DNA from: Marinilabiliales bacterium
GTDB lineage: Bacteria; Bacteroidota; Bacteroidia; Bacteroidales; BM523
Length of the DNA: 7,557 nt
Assembly: GCA_002869425.1 (NCBI GenBank)
Contig: PKSZ01000260.1
Span: 1-7,557, forward strand
Direction: 5' to 3'
A model generated the notes under the pieces. It was not told the DNA's origin, made no database searches, and was given only the letters and a program-made list of their open reading frames with translations. The position numbers and the translations under genes are program-made. Of the stretch, positions 6,701 to 7,557 are shown one piece after another (the first letter of the stretch is position 1; each line of letters starts with the position of its first letter).

Positions 6701-7557
6701 GCGAATGATTCCGGACAATTGATAGGAACAAGTTCAAGCATTGGAAACCTTGCTGCAGATACTTATTGTCTTACTGTTACTGATAATTATAATTGTAATA
6801 TAGATACTTGTATAACAATTAGTCAACCACCGCCATTAACTTTAACCATAGAGGATGATTCTCTTGCTTGTTATGGTGATTGTAATGGAGTTTTAAATGC
6901 TGTTTCAGGTGGAGGTCAGTTTCCTTATTCTGTATTATGGAGTAATTTCCAGACAAACTTTATGGCTACCAGTTTGTGTGATGGAAACTATTGCGCTACA
7001 GTAACAGATAATAACGGTTGTACAATTTCTGCATGTGCAGATGTAATTGAACCTCCTTTACTTCAGATTGCAGATGTTATAATTACAGATGCAACTTGTG
7101 GTAATGCCGATGGATGTGCCGAAATAGTTTTTAATGGAGGAACTGTAGGTTATGAGTTCGATTGGGGTTTTGCCGGAGGTAATTCAATTTCAGAGTGTGA
7201 TCTTGCTGCTGGTACTTATGGAGTAACTGTAACAGATCAGAATGGTTGCCAGACAGATACACTTGTTGATGTAAGTAATCTTGACGGTCCAGAAATTACC
7301 AGTGTTGCAGTATCACATGTTACTTGCGCAGGCTTTTCAAATGGAACGGCTACTATAAGTTTTGATGATTCGAATCCTCCTGCAGAGCCATATACTATTA
7401 ATTGGAGTAATGGCCAGGTTGGAAATACTGCATCAGGCTTATCTGGAGGAAGTTATTCCGTGCAGGTTGTAGATACAAACCTTTGTCTGGATAGTTATAG
7501 CTTTGTTGTAAATGAACCAGACCAGCTGCAGGCGATGGTTACCAGTTCTACTGATGC
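698..7557 (+). CDS. Giant SprB-like repeat surface adhesin, T9SS cargo candidate (3' partial, at least 2286 residues)
   Basis: One frame from ATG 698 runs open to the window end with no stop. The start is chosen because a signal peptide follows at once and the frame has stops at 599 and 605 upstream. Order of parts: signal peptide 1-29; Lys-rich HMA-like domain about 43-112; Cys-rich beta region about 134-250; PKD 251-353; P-domain-like jelly roll about 363-556; short Ig-like module 557-618; SprB repeats R1-R2 (619-787); second PKD 788-868; SprB repeats R3-R20 (869-2276) and the start of R21. Known of the family: SprB of Flavobacterium johnsoniae is a huge mobile adhesin carried along the cell surface by the gliding machinery and exported by the T9SS. 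By inference this protein is a filamentous surface adhesin. Lys and Arg are almost absent after residue 133. The expected C-terminal sorting domain lies outside. It is not called sprB, because repeats alone do not establish orthology. Confidence 0.92.
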   Translation, partial: MTTAQSSRNVTSFLLSVLLLTMFSFGASAQNMDSFFYKEKVSENGKLIIVRPQNLFKNPDKDALLQHIKSVPGVIEVLNLDELSYCQMKVESYIEKEDIVSIFQTLGIDLIERSERVVTKTFSNPVLKGGADKAIECCFESVSASCYDDDPTVASITFSCAPSGAVFTSVTLDATIGSWCPDWYSMDWNVGGNWYYGMCDGANDYADLNGQTINGTTVSVSSWDEDLYSDGITITLQATACWDNGIAPQQIIAVLDGTNPAASGGYTDICPGASVTFNAHGDYPDNGTTYTQSDATSTFTWDFGDGDTQSGVGLTSVTHSYADPGGYDVDLTITDVQGGTSANDIGHRVRVSTTPVFAGTTADDFTICAGACTDITGVVTPTPWSQPTGATLAGETYLPDGTGVWYTTDLNFDEFTPGQTVTSASDIESICMNIEHSYIGDLIAYIECPNGQTADLFDGNNAVSLAAFLGEAIDDVTSGPGVGYDYCFDPTSGNGTITDAATTMSVPTPSDTYVPEGDFNGLVGCPLNGTWTIHIQDDMGSDDGYIFSWGINFDPSLYPALWGFTPSIVSESWSGEGVSGTNPATACPTSVGDVDYLYEVTDDFGCTYDTTITIEVTPGMTLTPTVIDAQCYHNCDGQITVAVTNGTAQFDYVWENTAGTYSDNTNSSSLSSNTISSLCADEYNVTVTDAEGCEAYLTTTVDEPAQMTVNFTSTDENCGLADGTISSSVSGGTANYSYVSVPAGVNESNQSSSETFTGLSAGSYVITVTDANSCTAVNSVDVNGSGSVNAAFSYVENQCYDASGNSVVFTNSSTGATSYTWDFDGNGTTDSTDPNPTWNYTAPGIYNVTLTAISGACTHSVSMNVTIYDLPTLALTPSDASCNDYSDGEIVAVAAAGGAAGSSVFTDWEWSDGQTTSTATGLSAGTYTVTVTDNLNCTATETVTISEPAAIGIVPATVDLTCYGICTGEAHVVSVSGGSGNFSYAWSNTETTQNITGLCAGTYSFTVSDDASIGCVYVETYNVSQPPEMTLATSSISTNCGQADGSATVTITNGVADYSVDWSNSFSEIISTTTSTNSNIAAGAYDVTVTDADGCIATSSVNVNDLTGPSASITGYTDILCNGDCTGDMTVTVSGGNSPYTYNWDGNGAGSAVANTTDTEASLCAGAHSVVITDDNGCVASASETLTEPSALSISVSTVDANCGTLGSATATVTGGVTNYDYLWSSGGTDATENNLSPGTYTVDVTDNNGCTISGSGTVVDVGGMSASITSSTNVSCNGGNDGDATVEVSGGTASYTYNWGTGDVTSSETTNIATGLSAGVYEVTVTDVNLCGATTTVTITEPSLLEASITNTVDATCNGYSDGSLTVTPTGGAGGYTYLWDANASGQVSATATGLSAGSYSVTVEDQNGCSVIVTGTVAEPDAIVVSAQAYTAHCDLADGGAEVISASGGNTGSYTYAWSGGTAPLNQDTVGGLSAAGSPYTVTVTDILGCTGTDQVTVPNAPGGIATISSYEDVSCAGASDGWVTVSCSGTSPFTYNWTGGGTDQTATGLGGGTYDVTVTDHWGCTATASQVIGEPLPLTLDLPSSEPDCHGGMNGGICANVTGGTTNYSYLWSNGGNTQCISVGYGYYCVTVTDANGCIITGCDSVTQPDPIQIQSAIVDANCSQSDGSVSLVTSGGTGTLTVEWSNGSSGDTLANIPAGTYTVTVTDAKSCSNTDTYTVANLAGPVAVIDTVVHILCNGGNNGSSTVSVTGGTIPYDYIWSSGGTNAIESNLTAGNYTVTVIDANHCIASLSVEITEPDALGLNYFTQDPACYDSTNGWASVVPYGGTSPYSYQWNGGGNNQTDSLNTGMGSGSYSVVVTDANNCNILQNISISQPAELTMAVGSIASSCFNTQDGQAFVYNVSGGTPHVTNGYYYEWGANANAQLTDTAFQLVAGNYCVTVTDGVGCQQTACVTVSSPTPMEFQSVTFQDNLCFGDTDGTINSIVVGGSPGYDFLWANDSGQLIGTSSSIGNLAADTYCLTVTDNYNCNIDTCITISQPPPLTLTIEDDSLACYGDCNGVLNAVSGGGQFPYSVLWSNFQTNFMATSLCDGNYCATVTDNNGCTISACADVIEPPLLQIADVIITDATCGNADGCAEIVFNGGTVGYEFDWGFAGGNSISECDLAAGTYGVTVTDQNGCQTDTLVDVSNLDGPEITSVAVSHVTCAGFSNGTATISFDDSNPPAEPYTINWSNGQVGNTASGLSGGSYSVQVVDTNLCLDSYSFVVNEPDQLQAMVTSSTD
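824..1033 (+). other. HMA-like ferredoxin-fold domain without the metal-binding CxxC
   Basis: Residues about 43-112 suggest a beta-alpha-beta-beta-alpha-beta order: strand KLIIV, a helix around DALLQHIKS, the turn VPGVIEVLNLDEL, strand YCQMKVES, the helix EKEDIVSIFQTLG, then IDLIE. 'Gly-Val-Ile/Glu-x-V' after a helix and 'helix-x-x-G-I/Y-D' at the end are hallmarks of heavy-metal-associated-like domains. The CxxC loop is absent and the only cysteine is Cys86, so copper binding is not predicted. It is rich in Lys and Glu, quite unlike everything after it. It could be a folding or propeptide module. The fold call rests on pattern only. Confidence 0.5.
1097..1447 (+). other. Cys-rich beta-strand region, family not recognised
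   Basis: Residues about 134-250 have seven cysteines (137, 138, 146, 160, 180, 199, 241) and many aromatic residues, with Trp-rich stretches such as SWCPDWYSMDWN and NWYYGMCDG. Alternating hydrophobic strands (VASITFS, VFTSVTLDA, TVSVSSW, GITITLQATACW) suggest a beta-sandwich, perhaps a lectin-like or jelly-roll fold that could bind a ligand. It contains no Lys or Arg. No family can be named with confidence. Confidence 0.45.
1448..1756 (+). other. PKD domain 1
   Basis: Residues 251-353. Canonical PKD strands are visible: CPGASVTFNAHG, then TFTWDFGDGDTQSG with the diagnostic WDFGDG at 301-306, then THSYADPGGYDVDLTITD at about 318-335 (consensus H-x-Y-x-x-x-G-x-Y-x-V-x-L-x-V-x-D). PKD domains are extracellular beta-sandwich spacers or ligand-binding modules. 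The two Arg at 348 and 350, at its end, are the only Arg after residue 133. Confidence 0.88.
1784..2365 (+). other. Proprotein-convertase P-domain-like jelly roll
   Basis: Residues about 363-556. The core shows the P-domain signature: ICMNIEHSYIGDLIAYIECP (consensus H-x-x-x-G-D-L-x-x-x-L-x-x-P-x-G), a middle part with GVGYDYCFDP, VPEGDFNGLVGCPLNGTW (consensus F-x-G-x...N-G-x-W), then IHIQDDMGSDDGYIFSWGI (consensus W-x-L-x-V-x-D-x-x-x-x-D-x-G-x-x-x-x-W-x-L). Bacteroidota surface proteins often carry this module near the N-terminus, with no attached protease. Four cysteines inside the core (431, 448, 487, 525) could form two disulfides. Its role here is probably structural or ligand binding; no catalytic domain accompanies it. 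Confidence 0.75.
2366..2551 (+). other. Short Ig-like module linking the P-like domain to the repeats
   Basis: Residues 557-618: LYPALWGFTPSIV, a Trp-containing SESWSGEG strand, then YLYEVTDDFGCTYD and the strand TTITIEVTP. The Y-x-V-T-D-x-F-G-C turn matches the closing turn of SprB repeats, and Cys587 and Cys606 could pair. It may be a degenerate first repeat or an Ig-like bacterial module. Confidence 0.5.
2552..3058 (+). repeat. SprB repeats R1-R2
   Basis: R1 (residues 619-706) is the longest unit at 88 residues. It has four cysteines (QCYHNCDG, SSLCADEY, EGC) and a Ser/Thr/Asn-rich extension before the LC. R2 (707-787) has ENCGLADG and lacks the usual core Trp (YSYVSV in place of Y-x-W-S). 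It closes with a Gly-Ser linker (VNGSGS) instead of Glu-Pro, directly before the PKD insert. Confidence 0.8.
3059..3301 (+). other. PKD domain 2, inserted in the repeat array
   Basis: Residues 788-868: AAFSYVENQC, then SVVFTNSSTGATSYTWDFDG, and NYTAPGIYNVTLTA, all standard PKD strands. The Asp-rich loop after the Trp (D-F-D-G-N-G-T-T-D-S-T-D) resembles a calcium-binding loop seen in many PKD domains. Its two cysteines (QC and GAC) make an even number, and there is no Lys or Arg. Confidence 0.88.
3302..4021 (+). repeat. SprB repeats R3-R5 (three-unit block)
   Basis: R3 (869-950) carries SCNDYSDG and ends in SEPAA. R4 (951-1028) has the extra cysteine pair (TCYGICTG and GLCAGTY) and ends in SQPPE. 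R5 (1029-1108) is the NCGQADG subtype, ends in a Gly linker (NDLTG) and has only the two conserved cysteines. The block thus runs EP, QP, Gly linker. Confidence 0.82.
4022..4489 (+). repeat. SprB repeats R6-R7 (two-unit block)
   Basis: R6 (1109-1191) starts PSASITG, carries LCNGDCTG with SLCAGAH (extra cysteine pair) and ends TEPSA. R7 (1192-1264) is the shortest unit, 73 residues, with NCGTLG where others have a DG turn, and ends VVDVGG. This block is one unit shorter than its neighbours. Confidence 0.8.
4490..5215 (+). repeat. SprB repeats R8-R10 (three-unit block)
   Basis: R8 (1265-1344) starts MSASITSS, nearly the same lead strand as R6, with SCNGGNDG and TEPS. R9 (1345-1424) has TCNGYSDG and AEPDA. 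R10 (1425-1506) has HCDLADGG and closes with NAPGG. Each unit has exactly two cysteines. R8 and R9 are the closest to the family consensus in the window. Confidence 0.82.
5216..5884 (+). repeat. SprB repeats R11-R13 (three-unit block)
   Basis: R11 (1507-1580) is the only unit with an odd number of cysteines (three); the additional one, Cys1530, sits where other units have the Gly of the V-S-G-G strand. R12 (1581-1654) has six cysteines, with both extra pairs. R13 (1655-1729) is the NCSQSDG subtype, closes with NLAGP, and holds Lys1713, the only Lys after residue 133. Confidence 0.82.
5885..7291 (+). repeat. SprB repeats R14-R19 (six-unit block, perhaps two blocks of three)
   Basis: R14 (1730-1804) starts VAVIDT with LCNGGNNG. 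R15 (1805-1882) has ACYDSTNG. R16 (1883-1965) has SCFNTQDG and the second extra cysteine pair (NYCVTVTD, TAC). R17 (1966-2046) has LCFGDTDG and the same second pair (TYCLTVTD, DTC). R18 (2047-2120) has six cysteines, with both extra pairs. R19 (2121-2198) has TCGNADGC with ECDLAAG and closes with NLDGP. R16 ends in SPTP, so the expected Gly linker after the third unit is missing. Confidence 0.82.
7292..7557 (+). repeat. SprB repeat R20 and the start of R21
   Basis: R20 (2199-2276) opens a new block after the GP linker (EITSVAV, TCAGFSNG), has an inserted Asp/Pro-rich loop (DDSNPPAEPY) before the Trp strand, and ends NEPDQ. R21 begins at 7526 and is cut by the window after ten codons. Nothing suggests the array is ending. 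Confidence 0.8.

Larger units (their letters stand above)
2552..7557 (+). repeat. Protein-coding tandem array: 20 complete SprB-type repeats plus a partial 21st, with one PKD insert
   Basis: Units of 73-88 codons, about 79 on average, each with the same plan: a lead strand, a first Cys followed by a DG/NG/TG turn, an x-V-x-V-x-G-G-T strand, Y-x-Y-x-W-S-x-G, an A-T-G-L-x-A-G-x-Y-x-V-x-V-T-D strand, N-G-C, and a closing strand ending in an E-P-type or G-P/G-G linker. This is the SprB repeat family. Unit starts (nt): R1 2552, R2 2816, R3 3302, R4 3548, R5 3782, R6 4022, R7 4271, R8 4490, R9 4730, R10 4970, R11 5216, R12 5438, R13 5660, R14 5885, R15 6110, R16 6344, R17 6593, R18 6836, R19 7058, R20 7292, R21 7526. 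By eye, no long stretch of DNA is identical between units, so the array is old and kept by selection on the protein, not by recent duplication. Confidence 0.9.

Noticed and set aside
698..7557. Calling the giant gene sprB
   Set aside because: SprB repeats occur in many Bacteroidota surface proteins. The known sprB neighbours and the C-terminus are not visible, so orthology cannot be claimed.
2552..7557. CRISPR, minisatellite or recently expanded DNA repeat
   Set aside because: The period of about 240 bases exists at protein level only. DNA identity between units is low and all unit lengths are whole codons.

Overview
The window reads as AT-rich Bacteroidota DNA from a lineage with a type IX secretion system (T9SS), probably a gliding or surface-adhesive member of the Flavobacteriia, Cytophagia or a related class. 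The evidence is a type B T9SS sorting domain at the end of the first gene, a second gene made mostly of SprB-family repeats, a plausible Bacteroidota promoter (TTTG-N19-TAnnTTT), and no Shine-Dalgarno sequence before the second start. Both genes are on the + strand. There are no RNA genes, mobile elements or CRISPR arrays.

Layout. Bases 2-601 are the 3' end of a secreted protein: a PKD-like beta-sandwich followed by the CHU_C-type (type B) C-terminal sorting domain. A 96-base gap holds a candidate promoter and a small AT-rich inverted repeat. From 698 one reading frame stays open to the last base of the window: 2286 complete codons, no stop seen, 3' end outside. It encodes a signal peptide, a small Lys-rich ferredoxin-like (HMA-like) domain, a Cys-rich beta region, a PKD domain, a proprotein-convertase P-domain-like jelly roll, and a short Ig-like module. 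An array of 20 complete SprB-type repeats plus the start of a 21st follows, interrupted once by a second PKD domain. This is the architecture of a giant cell-surface adhesin of the SprB type. The missing C-terminus is expected, but not seen, to carry a T9SS sorting domain.

The array contains structure beyond a simple tandem repeat. (1) After residue 133 the protein is almost free of Lys and Arg: three basic residues in 2153, against 14 in the 104 residues before. (2) Extra cysteines in the repeats appear only in matched pairs of two kinds, which predicts two optional disulfides on top of the conserved pair of cysteines. (3) Repeats fall into a higher-order register, usually of three, in which a 'C-G/S/D-x-x-DG' subtype coincides with a Gly/Pro linker replacing the usual Glu-Pro linker. 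(4) One repeat has a lone odd cysteine. (5) The Bacteroidota O-glycosylation sequon occurs only in the distal half of the repeats. The family is known; these sub-patterns are my own reading of this sequence.
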